DNA of 64,000 nt from GCA-003244245 sp050700055 (GCA_050700055.1 JBOHGE010000007.1:81204-145203), one strand, 5' to 3'; shown: positions 36,385-45,396, numbered from the stretch's first letter. Numbers and translations are program-made. The notes: a model not told the origin generated them from the letters alone.

Positions 36385-36550
36385 CGCGACCGCCGGCGGC
36401 GGCCCTGGACCCTGGAGCCACTGCCGACCCTGCGGCAGGATCCCCACGGGGCAGGCCACACCTGCCCCAGACCCCACGCGCCACCCGAGCTCACCCCGAA
36501 CCCCGGCGGTCCGTAGACCACACCCCTACATTGTCTAGTGTAGTGTCTCT

Positions 36551-37370
36551 TTATTGATTTTTCACTTGCTGAAGGGTTACCCGACCGCGAGCGACCTTGG
36601 CGAGAATTTGCTCGGCAGTGGCAGTCCACACAAATGGTTTCGGGTTGTCGTTGTCGACTTTCAGGTAGTCCTCAATCGCTGTAACGAGGTCATTCACACT
36701 GTGGAATACACCTCGACGGATGGCCTTGTCGGTCAAATCCCGAAACCAACGTTCGACCAGATTAAGCCACGACGAGGAGGTGGAGTGAAGTGCAGGTGAA
36801 ACCGCAGGTGCTTGACCAGCCATTTCTTGACGTTGGCATGCTTGTGGGTGCCGTAGTTGTCGCAGATCATGTGGATCTGTAGTTCTTTGGGCACCTCACG
36901 GTCGATGACGCGCAAGAACCTCAAAAACTCGGCATTGCGGTGGCGTGGCAGGCAGCGGCCGATCACCGTTCCGGTGAGCACGTTCAGCGCGGCGAACAAG
37001 GTGGTGGTGCCGTGACGTTTGTAGTCATGGGTCATCGTGCCGGCCCGGCCTTCCTTCGTCGGCTGGGTGCGGTCGAGGGCCTGGATCTGGATCTTCTCGT
37101 CTATGCACAGCACCACCGCCTGGTCGGGCGGGTTCAAGTACAGACCCACCACGTCGATCAGCTTCTCCTCGAAATGGCGGTCATTGGACAGTTTGAAGGT
37201 CTTCACCAGGTGAGGCTTGAGTCCTCGTGCTGACCAAATTCGCTGCACCGACGCCGGGCTCACTCTGACCCGCGTGGCCATCGACCGGCACGACCAATGC
37301 GTTTCGCCCTCCGGTTTCGAATGCAGCGTCAGATCCACGATCTCGGCTACCGTCTCGTCACTGATCGGTC
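36551..37370 (-). pseudogene. IS630-family transposase, frameshifted and cut by an intron end
   Basis: The catalytic domain is clear: ISDETVAEIVDLTL, THWSCRSMATRVRVSPASVQRIW, VLCIDEKIQIQALDRTQP (first Asp), HMICDNYGTHKHANVKKW (second Asp), and in another frame SSSWLNLVERWFRDLTD (Glu). The frame break near 36780 reads HFTPPPRRG where HFTP-x-SSSW is expected, so one base is missing. The 5' part is replaced by the 3' end of a group II intron at about 37370, inside the ISDE region. The N-terminal helix-turn-helix is lost. Confidence 0.8.
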
Positions 37371-37441
37371 GAGTAGCCGGGGGGAATCTCACCCCCCGGC
37401 CCTCACAGATCCCGGCGTGAATCTCTCGATTCACCGGGCTC
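37370..37441 (-). ncRNA. Group II intron 3' end, domains V and VI
   Basis: On the minus strand, 37408-37441 is a 34-nt domain V. It starts GAGCCCGG, has the AGC triad and a CGAGAG tetraloop, shows a 2-nt CG bulge on the return strand, and ends CCGGGATC. It is followed by a domain VI stem with GGCCGGGGGG pairing to CCCCCCGGCT and an end CTACTCGAC at about 37370. This is the ribozyme core of a bacterial group II intron just downstream of its maturase fragment. The 3' exon is the IS630 transposase. Confidence 0.8.
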
Positions 37442-37453
37442 TTGTCATCCTGG

Positions 37454-38074
37454 TCACCAGAACGTGGGGACCCACACCCAATGGACGAAGGCTCGGAGGT
37501 GCTGGCGAGTGATACGCCGCCAGCACGCGTGAGCCTTCTTGAAGGTCCGCAGTCGCTTGAACTTCTTGCGGATCCAGCGCATCAAGTAGGCATTGATACG
37601 TCTCAGAAGGGGATGCAGTGCCGTTCGGTAGAACGCACCATAGTACTGCATCCAACCTCGCACGATCGGATTGATCGCTCGTGCAAGCTCGGCGAAGGTC
37701 CGGCCGACCTGTCGGTGAAGCCGCCACCGGCGGACCTCACCACTGATCTTCTTCAGGGCTTCCTTGCTGATTGCCGGCAGAAACGCGGTGAACCTCTCCC
37801 CGTTTCTGTCGATGGCTTTGCGGGTGCGAAAAGTGAACCCTAGGAAGGTGAACGAGGTATGCTCGGAGATGAGCGGCCTGTTCCCATCCTTGCAGCACAC
37901 CACTTTCGTCTTGTCGGGATGCAGTCGCAACCCGACTTCCCGCATCCTGTTCGCAATAGCCTCCCGTAACCTCTGAGCCTGGCTCTCGCTGACGCAGTGC
38001 ACCACTCCGTCGTCCGCGTACCGTTCGAATGGCACGCCCGGATGTTCCCGGGCCATCCACATATCGAACGCGTA
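37454..38074 (-). pseudogene. Group II intron reverse transcriptase/maturase, C-terminal part
   Basis: The fragment starts at YAFDMWMAREHPGVPFERYADDGVVHC, holding the catalytic YADD box, then RLHPDKTKVVCCKDG, FTFLGFTFRTRKA and the maturase region with INPIVRGWMQYYGAFY and WIRKKFKRLRTFKKAHACW. All N-terminal RT blocks are missing. Homology begins exactly at 38074, next to a second intron 3' end. It cannot be an active enzyme by itself. Confidence 0.85.
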
Positions 38075-38135
38075 GTCGGGTCGCCCCGGGGAATTTCGCC
38101 CCGAGGCTCCCACGGAACGGAACGTGACAGTCTCC
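38075..38135 (-). ncRNA. Second group II intron 3' end (degenerate domain V, domain VI)
   Basis: Reading the minus strand down to 38075: a GACGGGAGACTGTC stem-loop like the distal half of domain V, then TGGGAGCCTCGGGGC, an AAATT turn and CCCCGGGGC, ending CGACCCGAC. This matches the layout of the intact domain V-VI at 37370-37441. Domain V is only partly paired. It touches the RT fragment directly. Confidence 0.55.
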
Positions 38136-38243
38136 CGTCTATGCCGAATTCGGCATAGCTCAGTAATGGGCACGCCGGGGTTCGGGAGGCGGACCGAGGA
38201 AACGGACCAGTCGAAAGACCGGCACCGCGCCTTGGTCCGACCT

Positions 38244-38438
38244 CACTACCAGTGCTTGTACCTGCAGACGCGTGGTGAGTTGCGCACCCAGCTCACGATC
38301 GCCCTGCGGCAGGGCCGCACGCGCCGAGCCAGCAGGTCACGGCCAGCTGTGGCCAGGGGAAAGATCCGAGACATGGTCAACATCAGCGAACGCCCGGTCG
38401 AGGCCCGGCCGCGAAGGTCTGCGAGTCTCCGCTGTTGA
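38244..38438 (+). pseudogene. IS30-family transposase fragment
   Basis: The frame reads HYQCLYLQTRGELRTQLT, IALRQGRTRRAS and KIRDMVNISERPVEARPRRS. This matches the internal region of IS30 transposases between the helix-turn-helix and the DDE domain. The catalytic domain and the N-terminus are absent. Confidence 0.65.
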
Positions 38439-38563
38439 CCGGAGCTGACAGCATGTGGATAGCACGTCTGGCGAACCCGGCGTATCCGCGTGGCCCCGAC
38501 CGGCTCGTCGCCGATCGCCCATCCTGTGCGGGGCCTGCAGATATCGCACGGATCGTCCCGGTT

Positions 38564-38597
38564 TGACAGAACTGTACTTTGCGGTACAGTCCTGTCA
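38564..38597. promoter_or_regulatory. Promoter covered by a 14-bp inverted repeat (likely TetR operator)
   Basis: TGACAGAACTGTAC at 38564-38577 and GTACAGTCCTGTCA at 38584-38597 are an inverted repeat with one mismatch and a 6-nt spacer. A -35 box TTGACA (38563-38568) and a -10-like TACAGT (38585-38590) with 16-nt spacing lie within it. A repressor bound here would block the promoter for the membrane protein gene at 38756. The TetR-type gene at 40074 is the obvious candidate regulator. Confidence 0.7.
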
Positions 38598-38755
38598 GGG
38601 TTGAGTACACCGGATGGATGCGCGGAGAACTGGACGACGCTGCCTACGTCACCAGCTCTACCTAGCTACGCCGACGGCAGTCTCATGCAAAGCCAAGACC
38701 AAGGTGCCTAGCCGGGGGCCACCCTTGCCACCACCGAAAGGAGAGACGGTAGACG

Positions 38756-39202
38756 ATGAGCGTTCTCATTGCCGTAGGTCTCGGGCTGGTCGCTGGCCTC
38801 GTCGGCACCATTGCGATGACGGTCTCCGAAACCGTGGAAATGCGCGCGACGTCCCGGCAGCCGAGCACCGTGCCTGGTCAAGTCGGCACGAAGCTGCTTG
38901 GTCGCTCGGGTGATCCGCAAAGCCCCACACGGCTCAACGCACCCGTGCACTGGGCACACGGGATCACCCTCGGCGCGGTCCGCGGCCTGCTCGGCGTCAC
39001 CGCGCTGGGTCCAGTGCTGGCGACCGTGGTGCACTACGGCCTGGTATGGGGCGGTGACGTGCTGCTCTACCGCAGCCTGGGCATCGCTCCGTGGCCGTGG
39101 CAGTGGAAACGACAGGAGCTGGTCACCGACCTTTTCCACAAGGGCGTCTACGCCCTCGTTACCGGTGTGACCTTCGAGGTGCTCTGGGCCGTGGTGAAAT
39201 AG
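38756..39202 (+). CDS. Small multi-pass membrane protein, paralog 1
   Basis: The 148-residue protein has about four hydrophobic segments: LIAVGLGLVAGLVGTIAMTVSETVEM, GITLGAVRGLLGVTALGPVLATVVHYGLVWGGDVLLY, and a C-terminal VYALVTGVTFEVLWAVV. Conserved points shared with paralog 2 are GT-x-AMT-x-S-x-T-x-EM, an internal VHW, GAVRGLL and AP near the loop. AGGAG lies upstream of the ATG. It is the first gene after the palindromic promoter. Family not identified with certainty. Confidence 0.75.
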   Translation: MSVLIAVGLGLVAGLVGTIAMTVSETVEMRATSRQPSTVPGQVGTKLLGRSGDPQSPTRLNAPVHWAHGITLGAVRGLLGVTALGPVLATVVHYGLVWGGDVLLYRSLGIAPWPWQWKRQELVTDLFHKGVYALVTGVTFEVLWAVVK

Positions 39203-39343
39203 CCCTAGCCGGAACCGCCGATTCGGACCCGGTACCGAGCGGGAAGAGAACCGGCTTTGATTCTCGTGCAGAGAGGGGTCATCACCGGAGCGACGCTGGG
39301 GGGCGTTGGACGGCAATCGATGTTTCATCACCAAGGAGGCACG

Positions 39344-39793
39344 ATGACCATCGGGCATCTCGCGTCGGCCGTCGGCCGAGGCTTGTTCGCCGGTGTCATT
39401 GGTACCGCCGCGATGACGCTGTCAAGCACATTGGAAATGAAGCTGCGCGATCGTGCGGGCAGTTCCGCTCCTGCGGATACCGCCTGCAAGATCCTGCGCG
39501 TCGAACCGGTCGACGAGGCCGCCAAAGCGCGCTTGAGCACGCTTGTCCACTGGGGTTACGGCACGGGATGGGGAGCAGTTCGAGGGCTCCTCGCCGGCGT
39601 CGGCTTGGGCGGCCGATCGGCGACGACAGTTCACTTCGCAGCCGTCTGGGGAGGAGGTCTCGTGATGTTGCCCGCGCTGGACGTCGCACCCCCGACGTCC
39701 GAGATGGAGGCGAGCGAGTTGGCGATCGACGCGTTGCACCACCTGGTATACGCCGTCGCAACGGGGCTCGCCTACCGAGCCCTGGCGAACTGA
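39344..39793 (+). CDS. Small multi-pass membrane protein, paralog 2
   Basis: A 149-residue protein aligned over its length with the gene at 38756: GLFAGVIGTAAMTLSSTLEM, STLVHWGYGTGWGAVRGLLAGVG, VHFAAVWGGGLVMLPALDVAPP and HHLVYAVATGLAYRAL. The ATG at 39344 has AAGGAGG at 4-nt spacing. The pair arose by tandem duplication and has diverged well. It lies between paralog 1 and the TetR gene. Confidence 0.75.
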   Translation: MTIGHLASAVGRGLFAGVIGTAAMTLSSTLEMKLRDRAGSSAPADTACKILRVEPVDEAAKARLSTLVHWGYGTGWGAVRGLLAGVGLGGRSATTVHFAAVWGGGLVMLPALDVAPPTSEMEASELAIDALHHLVYAVATGLAYRALAN

Positions 39794-39936
39794 GGGCCGA
39801 CCATCCCCAGCGGGCTGCGTTCCAGCTCCGTTGACGGCGGCCCGTCATGCTGTCCAACGGGCCGCGGTTACTCGTGAGAACGCTGCGGGCCAGGCGTCGC
39901 ACCGCCAGGATTACCGCGACCGCACCAGCCGGTTCC

Positions 39937-39970
39937 TGCCCAGTTGTGCAACAAGCAGCACAACTGGGCA
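39937..39970. terminator. 13-bp perfect inverted repeat upstream of the TetR gene
   Basis: TGCCCAGTTGTGC (39937-39949) pairs perfectly with GCACAACTGGGCA (39958-39970), loop 8 nt. It lies about 145 nt after paralog 2 and about 100 nt before the TetR gene. It is most likely a terminator for the membrane-protein transcript. It differs in sequence from the 38564 operator, so a shared operator is unlikely. Confidence 0.6.
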
Positions 39971-40073
39971 TAGTTACCGGGTGTTAACCGCAGTTGCCGG
40001 GGAAGATGGCTCTCATGGGGCTGGATCACTTCGTCGCCACCATCGCGCCACGCGGCCGGTGAGGTCGCAGCCG

Positions 40074-40727
40074 ATGCCTCAACCCACGACGCACCGGGGG
40101 CGGGACACCAAGGGCCGCATCCTATCGGTCGCTGCTGCGCTGATGTATGAGCGCGGCGTGAGCGCCACCAGCATCGAGGACATCCTCACCGCCTCGGGCA
40201 CCGGCAAGAGCCAGTTCTACCACTACTTCACCAGCAAAGATGACCTCATCGGGCACGTGCTGCGCCACCAGCTCGGCCGCCTCCTCGAACAGCAGGACAT
40301 CCACCTGAGTGGCACATGGTCAGGCATCACCGCCTGGTTCGACGCGATAACCAACGCGCACGAAACTCTGTTCAAATTCCACGGTTGCCCGCTCGGGTCG
40401 ATCGCCAGCGAGGTCATCGAGCAGGGCAAACCACTGCGCAGCCAAGCCGCAGACGCGTTCGCACAGTGGGAGGCATCCCTAAGCCGCGAACTCGGCCTGA
40501 TACAAGCGCAAGGACTGCTTGGCGACGACGCCAACCCGACGATCCTCGCCGAGACCATGATCGCCATCATTCAGGGCGGTTACCTCATCTCCTCCATGAA
40601 GCTCGACGCCCGCCCCATGCGCAACGCCCTGCGCGTCGCGTTGGACCACCTGAAGTCGTTCGTGCCGACCCAAGCCGGCGAGGCACCCGATGACGACAGC
40701 ACGACCCCTAGCACCCGACACGATTGA
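40074..40727 (+). CDS. TetR/AcrR-family transcriptional regulator
   Basis: The 217-residue regulator has an N-terminal helix-turn-helix (RILSVAAALMYERGVSATSIEDILTASGTGKSQFYHYF, residues 15-55) and a helical ligand domain with FHGCPLGSIASEVI and LAETMIAIIQGGYL. The start ATG at 40074 (MPQPTTHRGRDTKG) is typical; a long upstream frame is not. It reads in the same direction as the two membrane-protein genes and probably represses the palindrome-covered promoter at 38564. Ligand unknown. Confidence 0.88.
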   Translation: MPQPTTHRGRDTKGRILSVAAALMYERGVSATSIEDILTASGTGKSQFYHYFTSKDDLIGHVLRHQLGRLLEQQDIHLSGTWSGITAWFDAITNAHETLFKFHGCPLGSIASEVIEQGKPLRSQAADAFAQWEASLSRELGLIQAQGLLGDDANPTILAETMIAIIQGGYLISSMKLDARPMRNALRVALDHLKSFVPTQAGEAPDDDSTTPSTRHD

Positions 40728-41314
40728 AGGACCAGCCGACGGGCAATGACCTCGACGCAGTCACGGTGGCTGACGCGGAGTGTGGTCGGTGTCCTCGTGG
40801 TCAAGGTGGTGCCTACGGCGGCGTGCCCCGACTGCGTGGTGTTGGCGGCCCGGGCCGGCCGCGACCGAGCACGGCCGCTAGGCCGCGCGCAGTGTCGCGG
40901 TTCCGGTCGGGCGGCCAGATGGCGTACTCGCTGAGGTGAGGGTACGTACGCCGCCGCAGGCGGCGCCTTGATCCCATAGAGGCGAATTCTGCAACAACGG
41001 AACGTAACAACCGTGGTGACGTTACGTGACGAGGACAGTGAGGTCCGATAGCGATAGCGGTTGTTCGGCAACTGTGGATCTTCGATCGATCCGGGCCGAG
41101 ACGGCACAGCCTCTCGCTTGTAAGTCCCGGGCGGACCGTGTGCCGCGGTACGTCGGAGGATCTCTACCTGGACGGTCTCTGGCGGAGGTTGATCGCGTCC
41201 GACACGGACGTTCACCGTTGCTACATCACTGCTACACGGAACCGGGTGCGTCGCATGCGAGGAGGTGCGCAGTCGCAGGGTGTCCTGACGACCCGTTCAA
41301 CTCGATCCACGGTT
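40728..41314. other. Gene-poor degenerate DNA
   Basis: About 590 nt without a credible gene. It contains a GC hairpin near 40955 (GCCGCC/GGCGGC) and the first copy of the 21-nt repeat described separately. Frames read as random. Confidence 0.4.
41204..41224 (+). repeat. 21-nt direct repeat, copy 1
   Basis: The 21 nt starting ACGGACGTTCACC and ending TTGCTAC occur identically at 41204-41224 and 41855-41875, 651 nt apart and in the same orientation. The small membrane-protein frame lies between them. They could be recombination or attachment scars. Confidence 0.7.
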
Positions 41315-41548
41315 TCAGATCATGCGGTCAAGATCGCTGGCTGCGGGCTCCCCGGGTGCTGCACTCCCGTGCGGTACATCACGTTGTCCGTGCAGGATGT
41401 GGAGAATTCTTTCGGCACGATCTGCTCGGTCCGGCGGCAAGAAGATTGCTAGCAGTGAGACAACCCCCCGTACAAGGGGTGGTACGAGCAAGTGTGCCGC
41501 AAGCAAGGTACCCAGGACCAGGCCAACGACGGGTGAGAGTGGCGTCAC
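41315..41548 (-). CDS. Possible small membrane protein
   Basis: A frame of about 77 residues with a hydrophobic start (TPLSPVVGLVLGTLLAAHLLVPPLV), a second hydrophobic stretch (GVVSLLAIFLPP) and RADRAERILHILHGQ, resembling short single- or double-pass actinomycete membrane proteins. The start is taken at the GTG at 41546-41548; no good ribosome site. It sits in otherwise noncoding DNA, so it may be a remnant. Confidence 0.4.
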   Translation of the reverse strand: MTPLSPVVGLVLGTLLAAHLLVPPLVRGVVSLLAIFLPPDRADRAERILHILHGQRDVPHGSAAPGEPAASDLDRMI

Positions 41549-41854
41549 GCCCCGAGCACATCGTTCATAGCGAGCATGGTGCGCGCACGAGTGGACGGCT
41601 TTGGGCCAGTCGCGTGTCTGGCACGACAGTCTTGGACGGGGCATACCTTGCTGCATCTGCGTTTGTCCTGGTATGGGCTGTCGAGGACAACCGTCCGCCG
41701 ATGTCGTTGAGGTTGAACAAGTTGAACAATTCGTCGTGTAGCGGCCGCATTGGGTGATGCACCACCGCTCGGAAGATCGACTAGCGTCACAAATCGCTCA
41801 GCCGCCCCCATCCCGTCGTCCTGGCCGCTTCAAGGGTCAGGATGCGCGTGCGGT

Positions 41855-41875
41855 ACGGACGTTCACCGTTGCTAC
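41855..41875 (+). repeat. 21-nt direct repeat, copy 2
   Basis: Identical to 41204-41224. Just before it (41812-41844) lies a 33-nt stretch that recurs at 42037-42069 with four mismatches, so this zone contains several layered repeats. Confidence 0.7.
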
Positions 41876-42054
41876 GGGTGCGTGGCGCGGTAGTTAGGTC
41901 TCGGTACGTCGAGTAGTCCTGGTGAGTTGTTCGTTAGTCAGCATTGGATGCAGTGCTTCTGCCCTCATCGTTTGGCTCTCACAACCGCTGCCCGGCAGCT
42001 CAACTTGCGCTTTCGCATGGCATAGCCGTCCCCTTTCCCGTCGTCCTGGCTGCC

Positions 42055-42192
42055 TCAAAGGTCGGGATGGTCGTGTCAAGCCGGAACCCCGGTCCTCCGG
42101 CCCTGTGGTGCCTGGGTAACGGGTACCGCCCGACGAGGCCGGAGGAGCGGGCGCGCGAAGCGCGGGCTTGACGCGGCCATCGCGACCTTTGA
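42055..42192. repeat. 138-nt foldback element with nested stems
   Basis: Outer arms 42055-42082 and 42165-42192 are inverted repeats of 28 nt with three mismatches. An inner perfect 10-bp stem pairs TCCTCCGGCC (42093-42102) with GGCCGGAGGA (42137-42146). A small GCGC hairpin lies near 42150-42165. No coding frame explains the pairing. It could be a structured RNA, an element end or a replication/transfer hairpin. Confidence 0.6.
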
Positions 42193-42337
42193 TCATTGGC
42201 GAGGACAGGACAGGGGCACCAACCCTACGACTACGGACTGTTGGACACTCCGGTGTGTCTACAGCGAGCAGCGTGCCGAGTCTACGTGAGACAATAACTT
42301 AATAATTGATACCTCGGCGAGCGTTGTTGCACACCTT

Positions 42338-42989
42338 CCGAAGACGCTCATTCTCTGGGACGTCGATCACACTCTCATCGAGAACGGCGGCGTGAGCAAG
42401 GCGACGTACGCTTTGGCGTTCGAGCTACTGACGGGTCGCGCGCCCTCGGTGCGTCCTGCCACCGACGGTCGCACCGACTTTGAAATAATGCACGAACTCC
42501 TGTCTTCCAACTCAGTTGACACCGAGAAATACGTGGAGATCGGACAGTTTGAGGAAGCCCTTGTTGAGGCCCATGGAACGGAACGTGTCGCAACTTCCGC
42601 AGCGTGGTCATATTCTTCCAGGTGTGATTGCGGTACTGGCGATGTTATCCGCTATGCCCACGGTTGTTCAGTCGATCCTGACAGGTAATATCACATCTAA
42701 CGCGCGGGCAAAATTGGGTGCCTTTGACTTGGACAGGTGGGTTGATTTAGATGTCGGCGGTTTTGGCTCGGATGACACGATCCGGTCTAATCTAGTTGAC
42801 GCTGCTCGACGGAAGGTCTTGAAGAAGTACGGCATGACGTTCGATCGATCATCGACAATCCTGATCGGAGATACCCTACTAGATATTAAGGCAGCACGCG
42901 ACGGAGGCGCCGAAATCATAGCAGTAGCCACTGGCGTACACAGCACTAGCCAGTTGAGTGAGGTAAACATTCACGTCCGCTGGGTGTAG
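42338..42989 (+). pseudogene. HAD-superfamily phosphatase, frameshifted
   Basis: One frame (to about 42585) encodes LPKTLILWDVDHTLIENGG, the HAD motif I with D-x-D-x-T, then ATYALAFELLTGR and DGRTDFEIMHELL. A second frame continues with LTGNITSNARAKLGAFDLD (motif II), a Lys-containing KKYGMT region and STILIGDTLLDIKAARDGGAEIIAVATG (motif III). The break is near 42585. No ATG, GTG or TTG lies in frame between the upstream TGA and motif I, so the 5' end may also be damaged. Base use is lower in GC than the core. Confidence 0.7.
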
Positions 42990-43049
42990 GGCATGCTGCG
43001 CGCCGCCGTGTTCGTCTGGACCGGCGGGGAGTGGGTTGGGTGGATGTTG

Positions 43050-44519
43050 TCAGATTGGGGTGGGGATGGGTGGGTGCCAGGGATTGCCGGTGAGGGCGGC
43101 GCGGAGGGCGTCCATGGTGTTGCCGCCGTGTTTGCGGACGGTGTCGATGTAGCTGCGGATGTCCAGTCGGTCTTGGGTGATGTCCTCGCTGGTGAGTCGG
43201 CCGGAGATCTTCTGTTGGGTTTTGGTGGGCCGCAGGTCACGTTCGCTGATGTTGTTCGTGGGCCAGATCCGGGTGTCGGTGCAGAAGCCGAGGACGTCGG
43301 TTTCGTGGTCGCGGCAGAACTCCAGCAGGTCGCGGCCGGGGAGCTGTTTGGTGGAGTGTTTCGGGCCGGGGATGCGCCTGACCTGGGCCAGGCCGACCCT
43401 GATGGCGTGGCGGAACTCGTTTTTCAGCGGGTCGCCAACGGGTGGGGGGATCTGGATGTGGCTGGTGTCGCGGGCGTGGTGCCAGGCGTGGATCAGACCG
43501 CGCAGCGCACGCTGGGCTTGAGCGGGCCAGTGTACGCCGGGATGGCATTCTGCGGCGTCGGTGAAGTCCCGCGATAAGTGAGCACAACAGGCTTGGTGTC
43601 CGGCCAGGTGTTTCCACGTCGGGTGGTAGTAGTTCTGGTAGCGGTCGTGTACGGCGATCCCGGCGAAGCCGGGCAGGATCCCGAAGGCGGTGAACGAGGC
43701 CAGGTCGCGGCGGCCCAGGTGGTAGACGGTGTGGTTCTCGGTGGAGGCCGACAGGACATAGCGTTTGTGCCCGGCCGGCCCGGCGCGCAGGGTGGTCTCG
43801 TCGAACCCCACCACGGGTGCTGCGCTGACCAGCTTCTTGATCAGCGTGACCACCGGGCGCACCGCGGTCGCGCACCGGGCCAGCATGCCGTGGGCGAACC
43901 CAGTCGAGGGGCCCGTGCCTCCGGTCAGATCACTGATCAGCGCCACGCAGCGCTCGATGGGCACGTGCTGGTAGACCAGCAGGTACACGACCAGCGGCCC
44001 GTAGCTGGACGGGGCCGGGGACACCCCCGCCGGCTGCGAGGCGACATGCTCACGGCCGCACGCACAGCGGACCCGGTACACATCATGCTGACAGACCCTG
44101 ACCCGGACCTCGGGCAGGTCATGCTCCTGATGGGAACGCTCAATGCCCACCTCGGCCGCCCCTGCCAGATCCGCCCCGCACCCGCAGTCACCCTGCGGAC
44201 GGTGCGCCACATACTCATCCGGACTCGCCACCCACGGCAGCGAGCTGCCCGGTGCACCCTGCTGCTTACCGCGCCGCCGCCCCGATCCCTTCACCGGCCT
44301 CGGCGCCGGTCCCGCCTTCCCCGGAAGATCATCACTGGACGGTGGCATCGACGAGTTCCCACTGTTACGGCCTACCAACCGTTCCAGCTGCGCGACCCGC
44401 TCGGCTAGCCGGGCGTTCGCCCTGGTCAGCTCCTCGACCGCCGTCGCCTGCGCCGCGATCACCCTGTCCCGGGATACGCACGACCCGCACTCGGGCACAG
44501 ATGGCGGCGACGCGGTCAC
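43050..44519 (-). mobile_element. IS66-family transposase, intact
   Basis: The 489-residue protein is full length for IS66 TnpC. It has an N-terminal coiled coil (VEELTRANARLAERVAQLERLVGRN), a linker NSSMPPSSDD, a zinc-binding region (CGCGADL, CACGREH), and the DDE catalytic set in VVGFDETTLR, AVHDRYQNYYH and NNISERDLRPTKT. No tnpA/tnpB accessory genes and no terminal inverted repeats were found by eye. It lies just upstream of the N-terminally shortened integrase and may have caused the loss of that gene's 5' part. Confidence 0.9.
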
Positions 44520-44640
44520 CCAATCATGATCACCACAGCCCAGCCCGAGATCAACACGACACGCCCACCGACCAGCACCTCACGCTGAACCTACCAAGCT
44601 CCGCAGACAGCCCTGACCAGCCACTCAGTCAGCCACGTGA

Positions 44641-45393
44641 ATGTTTACACCCGACCGGTACCAGGCGATCATCGCCACCGCTGCCGCTGCCGGTTTGCGC
44701 TGGGGCGAAGTCGCAGGCTTGCGCCTCGACGCACTCGATCTGGACCGCGCGCAGCTGCGGGTAATCCGCACCGTGGTCGAAGTCAGCGGGCACACCTCCT
44801 TCAAGCCCTATCCCAAAAGCAGCGCCGGCCGACGAACAGTGCCGCTGCCCGGCTGGCTAGTGCCGATCATCCGCGCGCATCTTGAGCGATTTCCTGTCCC
44901 GCCCGAAGCGCCGATCTATGCCAACACGGTCGGCAAGCCGCTGCGTCGCACCCTGTTCCGCGCCCGCGTCTGGCGGCCTGCGCTCGTGCAAGCAGGAATG
45001 CTCGGCAACCTCACCGTTATCGACGACCACACCGTGCGGGCTGGGTGGACCGACGCCACCGGAGCGATGCTGGCCAAGGAGTGCCCGACCGAGCGGGAAG
45101 CCATCTTGCATATCGCCAAGTCATGCGCCGGCGGCCTGCGTTTTCATGATCTCAGGCATTCGTATGCCACATGGCTCGTCGACGATGGCGTGCCGGTGAA
45201 CATGGTCCAGCGCGTGATGGGCCACGAGCGGTCCTCCACGACCCTGGACCTCTACACCCGACGCACCGACGATCACGGACGTATCCTGCAGGCGCTCGAT
45301 ACGTGTACTGACGATTCGCTGACGATCAGCCGTGATCACTCACATGAAGATCGATTGGAGTGTCTCGACAATGCCCCTGACCTGGGATTCTAA
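44641..45393 (+). CDS. Tyrosine recombinase/integrase, catalytic domain only
   Basis: The 250-residue product has the complete catalytic set: Arg in AGLRWGEVAGLRLDAL, Lys in KSSAGRRTVPLP, H-x-x-R in RFHDLRHSYATWL, His in VMGHERSSTTLDLY and Tyr in that last segment. The N-terminal arm- and core-binding domains (about 150 residues in relatives) are missing; an in-frame TGA sits directly before the ATG. The stop is 3 nt from the 3' end of tRNA-Val(CAC), the classic position of an element integrase at attR/attL. Integration activity is probably lost. Confidence 0.8.
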   Translation: MFTPDRYQAIIATAAAAGLRWGEVAGLRLDALDLDRAQLRVIRTVVEVSGHTSFKPYPKSSAGRRTVPLPGWLVPIIRAHLERFPVPPEAPIYANTVGKPLRRTLFRARVWRPALVQAGMLGNLTVIDDHTVRAGWTDATGAMLAKECPTEREAILHIAKSCAGGLRFHDLRHSYATWLVDDGVPVNMVQRVMGHERSSTTLDLYTRRTDDHGRILQALDTCTDDSLTISRDHSHEDRLECLDNAPDLGF

Positions 45394-45396
45394 GAG

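Noticed and set aside
41026..41757. 243-codon plus frame
   Set aside because: Random-looking composition and no start site; the opposite-strand short membrane protein is slightly more credible.
43578..44408. Plus-strand 276-codon frame
   Set aside because: Shadow of the intact IS66 transposase.
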